Origin: DATBGO01 sp050011895 | Lineage (GTDB): Bacteria; Actinomycetota; Actinomycetes; Streptosporangiales; Streptosporangiaceae | Assembly: GCA_050011895.1 (NCBI GenBank) | Contig: JBEKIF010000011.1 | Location: 28,712-92,711 of the forward strand | Direction of reading: 5' to 3' | Length of the DNA: 64,000 bases | Part shown: one piece after another, positions 24,868-32,645 of the stretch | Layout: each line of letters begins with the position of its first letter | How positions within the stretch are numbered: the stretch's first letter is position 1 | The notes under the pieces: model-generated | What the model was told of the DNA's origin: nothing | Database searches by the model: none | What the model saw: the letters and a program-made list of their open reading frames with translations, nothing else | Position numbers and translations under genes: made by a program

Positions 24868-25704
24868 TCACGGCCGGCGCGGGAACCTCGCGAAGTCCGG
24901 CGGGCGCTTGCTGACATAAGCGTCACGGCCCTCCTGCGCCTCCTCGCTCATGTAGTACAGCAGCGTGGCATCGCCAGCGAACTGCTGCATCCCCGCGGCC
25001 CCGTCGGTGACGGCGTTCAGCGCGCCCTTGAGCATCCGGAGCGCGAGCGGCGATTTCGCCAGCAGCTCCCGCGCCCAGGTGATTGTCTCCGCCTCCAGCT
25101 GTGCCAGCGGTACCACGGCGTTGACCAGGCCCATCTCCAGGGCTTCCGATGCGCTGTACTGGCGGCACAAATACCAGATCTCCCGCGCCTTCTTCATGCC
25201 CACGGTGGAGGCGAGCAGCCAGGACCCGTAACCGGCATCGAACGAGCCGACCTTCGGGCCGGTCTGGCCGAAGACCGCGTTATCCGCCGCGATGGTCAGG
25301 TCGCAGCAGACATGCAGGACGTGCCCGCCGCCGATTGCGTAACCCGCCACCATGGCGATCACCGGCTTGGGGGTGCGGCGGATCTGCACCTGAAGGTCGA
25401 GCACGTTGAGCCGGCCCACGCCATGGCTGTCGACATAGCCGTCATCGCCGCGGATCCGCTGGTCGCCGCCGGAGCAGAACGCCTTGTCACCAGCGCCGGT
25501 GAGGATGATCACGCCGACCGACGGGTCGTCGCGCGCGGCGCTGAATGCGCTCGAGAGCTCGAACAAGGTGGTCGGCCTGAACGCATTCCTGACCTCGGGC
25601 CGGTTGATCGTGATCTTGGCGATACCCTCGGCCGTCTCATAGACGATGTCGCTGTAGTCGCCTCCGGCGGCCGGTCCCGATTCCTGCCAGTCGATCACTG
25701 TCAT
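24868..25704 (-). CDS. menB: 1,4-Dihydroxy-2-naphthoyl-CoA synthase
   Basis: A 278-residue crotonase that closes the second ring of menaquinone from o-succinylbenzoyl-CoA. Family marks are ITINRPEVRNAFRP, the oxyanion residues in CSGGDQRIRGDDGY, VAGYAIGGGHVLHVCCDLTIAA, the Asp-bearing GPKVGSFDAGYGSW, and the C-terminal RPPDFARFPRRP. ATG 25704 is preceded at once by GAGAGG, which would suit the in-frame GTG 25698 better, so the first two residues are uncertain. It diverges from menE across 43 bp. A very long in-frame extension upstream is antisense to menE and rejected. Confidence 0.96.
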   Translation of the reverse strand: MTVIDWQESGPAAGGDYSDIVYETAEGIAKITINRPEVRNAFRPTTLFELSSAFSAARDDPSVGVIILTGAGDKAFCSGGDQRIRGDDGYVDSHGVGRLNVLDLQVQIRRTPKPVIAMVAGYAIGGGHVLHVCCDLTIAADNAVFGQTGPKVGSFDAGYGSWLLASTVGMKKAREIWYLCRQYSASEALEMGLVNAVVPLAQLEAETITWARELLAKSPLALRMLKGALNAVTDGAAGMQQFAGDATLLYYMSEEAQEGRDAYVSKRPPDFARFPRRP

Positions 25705-25747
25705 CCTCTCTGCCGACCGCCTCATCTGCCCGATTAACCTTACGACC

Positions 25748-26944
25748 GTGACATCCCGGCCTCTGCACGCGGTCCTGCTGCCGCCTGGCAGGTCAGGCGG
25801 CAGCGCGCTGCTTGAGCGCCTGGCCGCGGCCCTCGACGGCACCGGGCCTGCGATCCTGCCGCTGGACGGCGCCCTGCCGCCGGCCAGGCTCGCCGCCCTG
25901 CTCGATGCGTTCGGGCCGGCCGCCGTGGAGACCTTGGAGACGAAACGGAGCTCTTCCGGCAGCTGGCCCGGGCGGGCTGGACCCGGCGTCGGGCCGGACA
26001 TTGCCGTCGTGGTCGCCACCTCGGGATCCACCGGCCAGCCGAAAGGCACGCAGCTGTCCGCGCCGGCGCTGCTGGCCTCGGCCCGCGCATCGCTGCGCCG
26101 GATCGGGGCGGCCCCCGGCCAGCGGTGGCTCGCCTGCCTGCCCGCCTTCCACGTCGCCGGCCTCCAGGTACTGATCCGCTCCCTGCTGGCCGGCGCTGAG
26201 CCGGTGTACTGCGGCCGGCTCGGTCCTGACGTCATCGCGGCCAGCGGCTGCACGTACATCTCTGTGGTCCCGACGCAGCTGCGCCGCCTGACCGAGGCTG
26301 GCGCCGACCTGTCGAAGCTGCGGGCCATCTTGCTCGGCGGCGCGGCGCCCCCGCCCGGCCTGGTGGCAGCGGCCACCGCGGCGGGGGGCCGGGTCATCAC
26401 CACGTACGGGATGAGCGAGACGTGCGGCGGCTGCGTGTATGACGGTGTCCCGCTGGCGCAGGTCCGCCTCGATGTCGGCGCCGACGGCCGGATCCGGATT
26501 GCCGGGCCGGTGCTGTTCTCCGGCTACCGGCTGCGGCCCGACCTGACCGCCGAGGCGACCGACGGTCCCTGGTTCATCACCTCTGACCTCGGCTCGGTCA
26601 GCCCGGCCGGGCTGCTGACCGTCCGGGGCCGTGCCGATGACGTGATCACTACCGGCGGCGAGAAGGTGCTCGCCGCCGAGGTCGAAGCCGCGATCGGGAC
26701 GCTTCCGGGCGTCAGGGAAGCCGCCGTCGTCGGAGTGCCGGACCCGGACTGGGGCGAGCAGGTCACCGCCATCGTGGTGGCGGCCGACCCGGCCGCGCCG
26801 CCCGACCTGGGGCTGATCCGCGCGCATGTGCGGAGCACCCTGGGCGGGCACGCCGCCCCGCGGGCGCTGCGGGTGATTGCCAGGATGCCGCTGCTGCCGT
26901 CCGGCAAGCCGGACCGGGCCGCGCTGCGTATCCTGGGATCCTGA
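25748..26944 (+). CDS. menE: o-Succinylbenzoate--CoA ligase
   Basis: A 398-residue AMP-forming acyl-CoA ligase, short for the superfamily as MenE proteins are. Adenylation motifs visible are VVATSGSTGQPKGTQLS (A3/P-loop), TTYGMSETCGGCVYDGVPL (A5), the Asp in FITSDLGS (A7), RADDVITTGGEKV (A8) and the C-terminal Lys in LLPSGKPDRAALR. It supplies the substrate of MenB. GTG 25748 follows TAACCT by 7 nt; menB starts on the other side. A hairpin follows the stop. Confidence 0.94.
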   Translation: MTSRPLHAVLLPPGRSGGSALLERLAAALDGTGPAILPLDGALPPARLAALLDAFGPAAVETLETKRSSSGSWPGRAGPGVGPDIAVVVATSGSTGQPKGTQLSAPALLASARASLRRIGAAPGQRWLACLPAFHVAGLQVLIRSLLAGAEPVYCGRLGPDVIAASGCTYISVVPTQLRRLTEAGADLSKLRAILLGGAAPPPGLVAAATAAGGRVITTYGMSETCGGCVYDGVPLAQVRLDVGADGRIRIAGPVLFSGYRLRPDLTAEATDGPWFITSDLGSVSPAGLLTVRGRADDVITTGGEKVLAAEVEAAIGTLPGVREAAVVGVPDPDWGEQVTAIVVAADPAAPPDLGLIRAHVRSTLGGHAAPRALRVIARMPLLPSGKPDRAALRILGS

Positions 26945-26967
26945 GCTGGCGACGGGCACACGCCAGC
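26945..26967 (+). terminator. Hairpin after menE
   Basis: GCTGGCG and CGCCAGC form a 7-bp stem with a 9-nt loop directly after the menE stop; no T-run follows. Confidence 0.45.
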
Positions 26968-27117
26968 GGCACGGGAACAATTAGCCGCGCTGAGCGTTAC
27001 AAGATAATGCCCGCGCTGCACAATACCAAGGGCTGCGGGCCCCCGGCCACCGACAGCGCAGCCGAGTGCGCTGTCCAGAGCGCACGCCTGATATGCGCCC
27101 ACGAAGGGAGGTGTCTC

Positions 27118-28425
27118 ATGCCGAGAACAGCGACGGCGGTGTCGCGGAGACACCAGGACGAGGCAACCATGACCAGCGTGGACGAGCTGATCCAGCGCGG
27201 CCGCGGCCAGGGCCAGATATCCCTGCCCGAGCTGCGGGCCGCCTTCGAGGACGCCCGCATCCCGCCCGCAGAGGCTCGGTCTATCCTGCGCGAACTTACC
27301 GAGGCGGGCGTACAGCTCGGTAACGAGCAGCCTGATGCCGCCCAGCCGGGAAGCACCTCGCCGGCCGCCCCCGCCGTCGCGGCCTCCGCCGGCGCCGGGG
27401 TTGTCGAGGTTGTCGAGCTGGATGGCCTTGACGCGGCGACGGCCGAGGCCTCCGTGCTGACGGCCAGCGCGGCCACCGAGATGGCCGCCGAGGCGGACCT
27501 GGACGACCAGACGTCCGTGATGGGCGATTCGGTACATACCTACCTCAAGTCCATCGGGCGCACCAGCCTGCTCACCGCCGAGCAGGAGGTGGATCTCGCC
27601 AAGCGGATCGAAGCCGGGCTCTTCGCCGAGCACAAGCTGGAGACCGACAAGGGCCTGTCCAAGAGTTACCGCCGTGATCTTGAGGCGGTCGCCCAGGACG
27701 GCCGCCGGGCCAAGGCGCACATGCTGGAGGCGAACCTGCGGCTTGTGGTCTCGGTAGCCAAGAAGTACAGCGATCGCGGCCTGTCCCTGCTCGACGTCGT
27801 GCAGGAGGGCAACCTCGGCCTGATCAGGGCGGTCGAGAAGTTCGACTACACCAAGGGCTACAAGTTCTCCACCTACGCCATGTGGTGGATCCGGCAGGCG
27901 ATCCAGCGCGGCTTCGCCGACTCGGCCAGGACCATCAGGCTGCCAGTGCACGTGCTGGAGATGCTCAGCAAGCTGAGCCGCGTGGAGCGGGACATGCACC
28001 AGCGGCTTGGCCGGGAGCCGACGCCCGAGGAGCTGGCCGTCGAGCTGGATCGCACGCCTGACCAGATCGAGGAGCTGCTGCGGACCAGCCGCCAGCCGAT
28101 CAGCCTGGATTCCACCATCGGCGAGGACGGCGAGACCAGCATCGGGGACCTCATCGAGGACATCGATGCGCCCGAGGCCTCCGAGCTCGTGGACCGGCAG
28201 CTGATGGCCGATCAGCTACGGCACGCGCTCGACGCGCTGACCCCGCGCGAGGCGACCATCATGGCGATGCGGTTCGGGCTGTATGACGGTAACCCGCACA
28301 CCCTGGATGAGATCGGCAAGGCGCTGGGGCTGACCAGGGAGCGGATCCGGCAGCTGGAGAAGCAGTCGCTGTCCAAGCTGCGTCATCCGAGCCGCGCTCA
28401 GCCGCTGCTCGACTACGCCAGCTGA
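27118..28425 (+). CDS. Primary-like RNA polymerase sigma factor (SigA/HrdB family)
   Basis: A 435-residue sigma-70 factor. A region 1.1-like piece (TSVDELIQRGRGQGQISLPELR) and an Ala/Glu-rich linker precede region 1.2 (YLKSIGRTSLLTAEQEVDLAKRIE), region 2 (LRLVVSVAKKYSDRGLSLLDVVQEGNLGLIRAVEKFDY and MWWIRQAIQR), region 3 and region 4 (TLDEIGKALGLTRERIRQLEKQ). All core and -10/-35 recognition parts are intact, so it is a group 1 or group 2 factor; which one cannot be decided without the rest of the genome. Start ATG 27118 is set by the GGGAGGT ribosome site; an in-frame start 37 codons upstream is less likely. The 170 bp before it hold AAGATAAT, a possible -10. Confidence 0.92.
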   Translation: MPRTATAVSRRHQDEATMTSVDELIQRGRGQGQISLPELRAAFEDARIPPAEARSILRELTEAGVQLGNEQPDAAQPGSTSPAAPAVAASAGAGVVEVVELDGLDAATAEASVLTASAATEMAAEADLDDQTSVMGDSVHTYLKSIGRTSLLTAEQEVDLAKRIEAGLFAEHKLETDKGLSKSYRRDLEAVAQDGRRAKAHMLEANLRLVVSVAKKYSDRGLSLLDVVQEGNLGLIRAVEKFDYTKGYKFSTYAMWWIRQAIQRGFADSARTIRLPVHVLEMLSKLSRVERDMHQRLGREPTPEELAVELDRTPDQIEELLRTSRQPISLDSTIGEDGETSIGDLIEDIDAPEASELVDRQLMADQLRHALDALTPREATIMAMRFGLYDGNPHTLDEIGKALGLTRERIRQLEKQSLSKLRHPSRAQPLLDYAS

Positions 28426-28456
28426 TGAGCCCCAGCGAGCATGAGCCCGCCCGGCT

Positions 28457-28489
28457 GAACCGGGCCCGACCTCCCGCCGGGCCCGGTTC
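28457..28489 (+). terminator. Strong hairpin after the sigma factor gene
   Basis: GAACCGGGCCC and GGGCCCGGTTC form a perfect 11-bp stem with an 11-nt loop, 31 nt after the stop. The rest of the 235-bp gap to the GNAT gene shows only the TAGGGT hexamer at 28649-28654. Confidence 0.7.
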
Positions 28490-28660
28490 GGCCGTCAGGG
28501 CGGGGTCGGCTCCGGCGACGAACTGAAACGGCCCGACCTCGCGAACCCGGTCCATATCGCCCGCGCTCATGCCTTGCCGCTGCCGGCCTGCCAGGCGGCC
28601 TAGAAAGGTACTTCTGCCGGGGCGGCAGCACGACCGGCCCTGGGCGGGTAGGGTGCCCGG

Positions 28661-29149
28661 GTGACTGTCCAGGTAGAAGTAGTCCGCCAGGTGACCGACG
28701 AGCTGGTCGACGCGTTCGGCCGCCTGCTTCCGCAGCTGTCCAGGTCAGCACCGCCGCTTGACCGGGACGCCCTTGCCGGGATCGCGACCTTCCCGGCGAA
28801 TACGGTGCTGGTCGCCCGCTCCCCCGCAGGCCTGATCACCGGCACGCTGACCCTGGTGATGTTCCCCACTCCGACCGGAGTGCGCGCCTGGATCGAGGAC
28901 GTGGTCGTCGACGAGTCCGCGCGGGGCCAGGGCGCCGGGGTGGCGCTGACCCTCGAGGCGCTGCGGCTGGCGCAGGAGGCCGGAGCCAGGACCGTCGATC
29001 TCACCTCACGGCCGTCGCGCGAGGCGGCCGGGCGGCTCTACGAGCGAGTCGGCTTCGAGGTCCGCAGCTCAAGGCTGTACCGGTTCAAGCTCGCCGACGC
29101 CGGGGCCGCCGCCGGTGCCGCCGCCGGTACCGGCAGCGCGCCGGCCTGA
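28661..29149 (+). CDS. GNAT-family N-acetyltransferase
   Basis: A 162-residue GNAT protein transferring an acyl group from acyl-CoA to an unknown amine. The acetyl-CoA site motif A is IEDVVVDESARGQGAGVALTLEAL, with the QGAG pyrophosphate loop; motif B is AAGRLYERVGFEVRSSRLYRF. The tail is an Ala/Gly repeat. GTG 28661 lies 6 nt after TAGGGT, a leaderless start. Converges with the desulfurase-like gene, stop to stop, one base apart. Confidence 0.88.
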   Translation: MTVQVEVVRQVTDELVDAFGRLLPQLSRSAPPLDRDALAGIATFPANTVLVARSPAGLITGTLTLVMFPTPTGVRAWIEDVVVDESARGQGAGVALTLEALRLAQEAGARTVDLTSRPSREAAGRLYERVGFEVRSSRLYRFKLADAGAAAGAAAGTGSAPA

Positions 29150-29150
29150 C

Positions 29151-30359
29151 TCAGTCCCCCAATTCTGCGACGGCCGCAAGCAGCCGGTCCACGTCGGACC
29201 GGTCGTTGTAGTGCACCAGGCCGGCCCGCACCGCGCTACCTGTGTCCCTGATTCCTAGCGCGGCAGTCAGTTCCCACGCGTAGTTGTGGCCGCTCCAGAC
29301 GTTGACCTTGCGCCCGGCGAGATGCTCGGCGACCTGGCGCGGTGTGCGGCCCGCCACGGTGAAGTAGGCGGTCGCGGTGCGCTTTTCGGCCTTCCCGTAG
29401 GTCGTGACATGCTCCATGGCATCCAGGCCGCCGAGCAGCACCTGGAACGTGTCCTGCTCATAAGCCTGCACCGCGCTCATGGCGGCGAGCAGGCGCAGGC
29501 GCCTGGGCCTGCCTGGGCCCTCACCGGCAAGTGAGGCGAGATGCTCGACGGCGGCCGTGACGCCGGCCAGGTCGGCGAACGGAAGGGTTCCCTGCTCGAA
29601 CCGCTCAGGCACCGAGTCAGGCGCAGGCAGCAGCTTGTCCGGCGCCAGCGTGTCGAGCAGCGCCGGATTAGCGACCACGGCGCCCACGTGCGGCCCTGAC
29701 CATTTGTAGGCGCTGGTGGCGTAGCAGTCGGCACCGAGTCCAGGTACGTCTACCGGGCCGTGCGGGGTCGCATGGACACCGTCGACGTAGCTGACCGCGC
29801 CAGCCGCGCGCGCCATTGCGGTAATGGCGGCCACGTCCGGGCGGGTACCCAGCACATTGCTGGCGGCGGTCACCGCGACCAGCCTGGTCCGGTCGCCGAT
29901 CAGCTCGCCGAATTGTGCCGCATCCAGGTCCCCGGTCGCCGGGTCGACTTCAGCCCAGCGCACCACGGCGCCAGCCCTGGCGGCGGCCTGTACCCACGGC
30001 CGGACATTGGCGTCATGATCAAGCCTGGACACGACGACCTCATCACCAGGGCGCCACCCCGCGGCGAGACTGCGCGCGAGACGGTAGGTGAGCGTCGTCA
30101 TGTTCGGGCCGAGGATGACCCCCTCCGGCTGGCCGCCGGTCAGGTCCGCCAGCGCTGCCCGGCATTCGGCAGTGATCGCCTCGGACCGCCGGCTGGCCGG
30201 AAAGGCCCCGCCCGCGTTGCCGAGCCCCGCGCGGTAGGCGCCGCCGATCGCATCGATCACCGAGGCAGGCAGCTGCGTTCCCGCCGCCCCGTCCAGGTAG
30301 GCGTAACCATCGGACAGGGCCGGGTAGGCGGCACGCACCTTGTTGATGTCGAAGGTCAT
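29151..30359 (-). CDS. Cysteine desulfurase-like PLP protein (TIGR01976 type)
   Basis: A 402-residue class V aminotransferase-fold protein. The PLP lysine sits in CYATSAYKWSGPHVGAVV, the cofactor-binding Asp/His area is VSYVDGVHATPHGPVD, and the start is FDINKVRAAYPALSDGYAYLDGAAGTQ. It resembles the SufS-like subfamily TIGR01976, which often lacks the usual mobile-loop Cys of IscS/SufS; in this protein I see no Cys in the corresponding C-terminal loop (around WSGHNYAWELTAAL), so desulfurase activity is doubtful. ATG 30359 is preceded by AAGGA. No suf or isc genes are nearby. Confidence 0.85.
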   Translation of the reverse strand: MTFDINKVRAAYPALSDGYAYLDGAAGTQLPASVIDAIGGAYRAGLGNAGGAFPASRRSEAITAECRAALADLTGGQPEGVILGPNMTTLTYRLARSLAAGWRPGDEVVVSRLDHDANVRPWVQAAARAGAVVRWAEVDPATGDLDAAQFGELIGDRTRLVAVTAASNVLGTRPDVAAITAMARAAGAVSYVDGVHATPHGPVDVPGLGADCYATSAYKWSGPHVGAVVANPALLDTLAPDKLLPAPDSVPERFEQGTLPFADLAGVTAAVEHLASLAGEGPGRPRRLRLLAAMSAVQAYEQDTFQVLLGGLDAMEHVTTYGKAEKRTATAYFTVAGRTPRQVAEHLAGRKVNVWSGHNYAWELTAALGIRDTGSAVRAGLVHYNDRSDVDRLLAAVAELGD

Positions 30360-30557
30360 CAGGATCCTTGCTCCCTTTCCGCTGTTTCCGCACCGCTGTG
30401 CCACCGCCCGCCGGACATCCGTAGCTGGGCCGCGCTGCCGATGGTAGCCAGGCCGCCCGGGGCCACCGCCGGGGGCGGCCTGGCTGGGGCCCACCGGGGC
30501 GCCGGCCAGCCGAAATTGAGGTGACAGGTTGCGGGCCGCGAGGTTAGCGTCGGGGGA

Positions 30558-32645
30558 ATGCCCCCTGAACCTGCCGCGCTGCCCCATGCCGCGACCCAGG
30601 ACCGGCCTGCCCGGCTGGCACCGTTCGCGGCGTTGTGGCGTACCAGGACGTATCTGCGCCCGCACGCGTGGCGGCTGGCGCTGATGCTCGCGGCGGCGAT
30701 CGCAGCGGTCGGCGCCCAGATAACGATCCCGCTGCTCACCAAGGCGGTGATCGACGGGCCCATCGCGCACGGGAACTCCCGCGGCCTGCTGCCGCTCAGC
30801 CTGGCCGCCGCCGGGCTCGGGGTGACGCAGGCCTTGCTGAACCTGTACCGGCGATGGGTGCAGGCGACCGCGGTTACCGGCATGGAGTGGTCCATGCGCG
30901 ACGACATCTACGCGCACCTGCAGCGTTTGCACAGCGCGTTTCATGACGACTGGCAATCTGGCCAGTTACTGTCCAGAGCGACCACGGACCTGTCAGCGAT
31001 CAGGAGGTTCGCTGGTTTCGGCGTCATCTTCTTCATCACCAACGTGGTGACCTTCTTCGTCGTGATCGCGCTGCTCATCAGGATGAACTGGTGGCTCGGC
31101 ACGCTGACGGGCTGCGTGTTCCTGCCTGTCGTCGCGATCTGCCTGCGCTTCGAGCGCCGGTACAGCGTGCTGTCCAGGCGCGCCCAGGACCAGCAGGGCG
31201 ACCTGGCTACCTACGTCGAGGAAGCGGCGACCGGCATCCGGGTCCTGAAGGCCCTCGGCCGCCGCGACGCGGCAGCGGCCAGGCACGCCAGGCAGGCGGC
31301 GCTCGCTTACCAGACCCAGCTGGCCAAGGCGAGGCTGCGCGGCACCTTCTGGGCCGGCCTGGACCTGGTGCCGAACGCGGTCATCGGGCTCATCGTGCTG
31401 CTCGGAGCGCTCGCCGCAAGCCGGAACGAGCTGAGCCTCGGCGGCCTGGTCGCCTTCATCACGCTGACCCTCCAGCTGGTATGGCCCATCGAGGCGATGG
31501 GATACATCCTGGCCTCCGGCCAGGAGGCTGCGACCGCGGCGCAGCGGATTTACGAGATACTCGACGCCGAGCCGGCCATCACCGATCAGGCCGCGGATCC
31601 CGCTCATCACGACGGCGGCCCGGCACCGCAAGCCGGCCGGGCACCGCAAGCCGGCCGGGCACCGCAAGCCGGCCCGGCACCGCAAGCCGGCCCGGCACCG
31701 CAAACCGGCCCGGCACCGCAACCCGCGTTCCGGCCGTCCGGCCGCGCGGGCCGGCGCCCGGAGCACCGGGCAGGGCCCGCGGCGCGGCTCATCTTCGAGC
31801 AGGTTGTCTTCGGGTATCCGGGCGCGCCCGCGCCGGTGCTCCGCGGGGTCAGCCTGGAGATCGAGGCTGGCCAGACGATCGCGCTGGTCGGCGCTACCGG
31901 GTCAGGCAAGACCACGCTGCTTCATCTCGTGCCCAGGCTGGCCGAGCCAGCAGACGGATCGATCATGCTGGACGGCACTGACATCGCCATGCTCCCGCTC
32001 GCGGCCCTGCGCAGCCGGGTCGGATGTGCCTTTGAGGATCCGACGCTGTTCTCCGCCAGCGTCAGGGAGAACGTCAGCTACGGTGCGCCCGACGCGGGCG
32101 AGGCAGACATCCTGGCGGCACTGGCCGCAGCCCAGGCAGATTTCGTCACCGACCTGCCGTGGGGGCTCGAGACGCGGATCGGCGAGCAGGGCATGGCGTT
32201 GTCCGGCGGCCAGCGCCAGCGGATCGCGCTCGCGCGGGCCATCCTGGCCAGGCCCGAAGTTCTGCTGCTCGACGATCCGCTATCAGCGCTCGACGTGCAT
32301 ACCGAGGCAAAGGTCACCCGGGCGCTCAGTGAGGTGCTTGACGCTTCGACCGGGCTGGTGGTGGCCCACCGGCCGTCCACGGTGCTGCTGGCGGATAAGG
32401 TCGCGCTGCTCGCCGACGGCGTCATCGCCGCCCTGGGCTCGCACCATGAGCTGCTGGCCAGCCAGCCGCGCTACCGCGAGCTGATGAGCGCCGCGCCGAT
32501 CGGGCGCAGGCCAGGCCAGGCCGGGCAGCACGGGCAGGACGGGCAGGACGCACCGGCCAGCCAGGGCGCACCGGCCAGCCAGGGCGCACCGGCCAGCCAG
32601 GCCAGGGACGGCGCCGAACAGGACCTGAGCGGGGTGCGGCGGTGA
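30558..32645 (+). CDS. ABC exporter half-transporter, second pair, subunit 1 (degenerate site)
   Basis: A 695-residue half-transporter with six helices in residues ~30-330. Between membrane and ATPase domains lies an unusual linker of about 70 residues with five 6-residue units (APQAGP/R). The ATPase has Walker A GATGSGKTTLL near residue 444, intact signature LSGGQRQRIALARAI, and Walker B LLLDDPLSALD with Asp in place of the catalytic Glu. The C-terminus has three APASQG units. ATG 30558 lies 7 nt after TAGCGT. The stop overlaps the next start (GTGA). Substrate unknown. Confidence 0.93.
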   Translation: MPPEPAALPHAATQDRPARLAPFAALWRTRTYLRPHAWRLALMLAAAIAAVGAQITIPLLTKAVIDGPIAHGNSRGLLPLSLAAAGLGVTQALLNLYRRWVQATAVTGMEWSMRDDIYAHLQRLHSAFHDDWQSGQLLSRATTDLSAIRRFAGFGVIFFITNVVTFFVVIALLIRMNWWLGTLTGCVFLPVVAICLRFERRYSVLSRRAQDQQGDLATYVEEAATGIRVLKALGRRDAAAARHARQAALAYQTQLAKARLRGTFWAGLDLVPNAVIGLIVLLGALAASRNELSLGGLVAFITLTLQLVWPIEAMGYILASGQEAATAAQRIYEILDAEPAITDQAADPAHHDGGPAPQAGRAPQAGRAPQAGPAPQAGPAPQTGPAPQPAFRPSGRAGRRPEHRAGPAARLIFEQVVFGYPGAPAPVLRGVSLEIEAGQTIALVGATGSGKTTLLHLVPRLAEPADGSIMLDGTDIAMLPLAALRSRVGCAFEDPTLFSASVRENVSYGAPDAGEADILAALAAAQADFVTDLPWGLETRIGEQGMALSGGQRQRIALARAILARPEVLLLDDPLSALDVHTEAKVTRALSEVLDASTGLVVAHRPSTVLLADKVALLADGVIAALGSHHELLASQPRYRELMSAAPIGRRPGQAGQHGQDGQDAPASQGAPASQGAPASQARDGAEQDLSGVRR
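31623..31712. repeat. Five in-frame 18-bp units in an ABC transporter linker
   Basis: Units of GCACCGCAAGCCGGCC[C/G]G at 31623, 31641, 31659, 31677 and 31695 code APQAGP, APQAGR or APQTGP; a partial sixth follows. A second array of three 18-bp units (APASQG) lies at 32550-32603 in the same gene. Confidence 0.85.

Noticed and set aside
25705..26403. N-terminal extension of menB
   Set aside because: It would be antisense to menE and has no similarity; MenB starts at 25704 or 25698.
30360..30956. N-terminal extension of the desulfurase-like protein
   Set aside because: Antisense to the ABC gene; the family start and ribosome site are at 30359.
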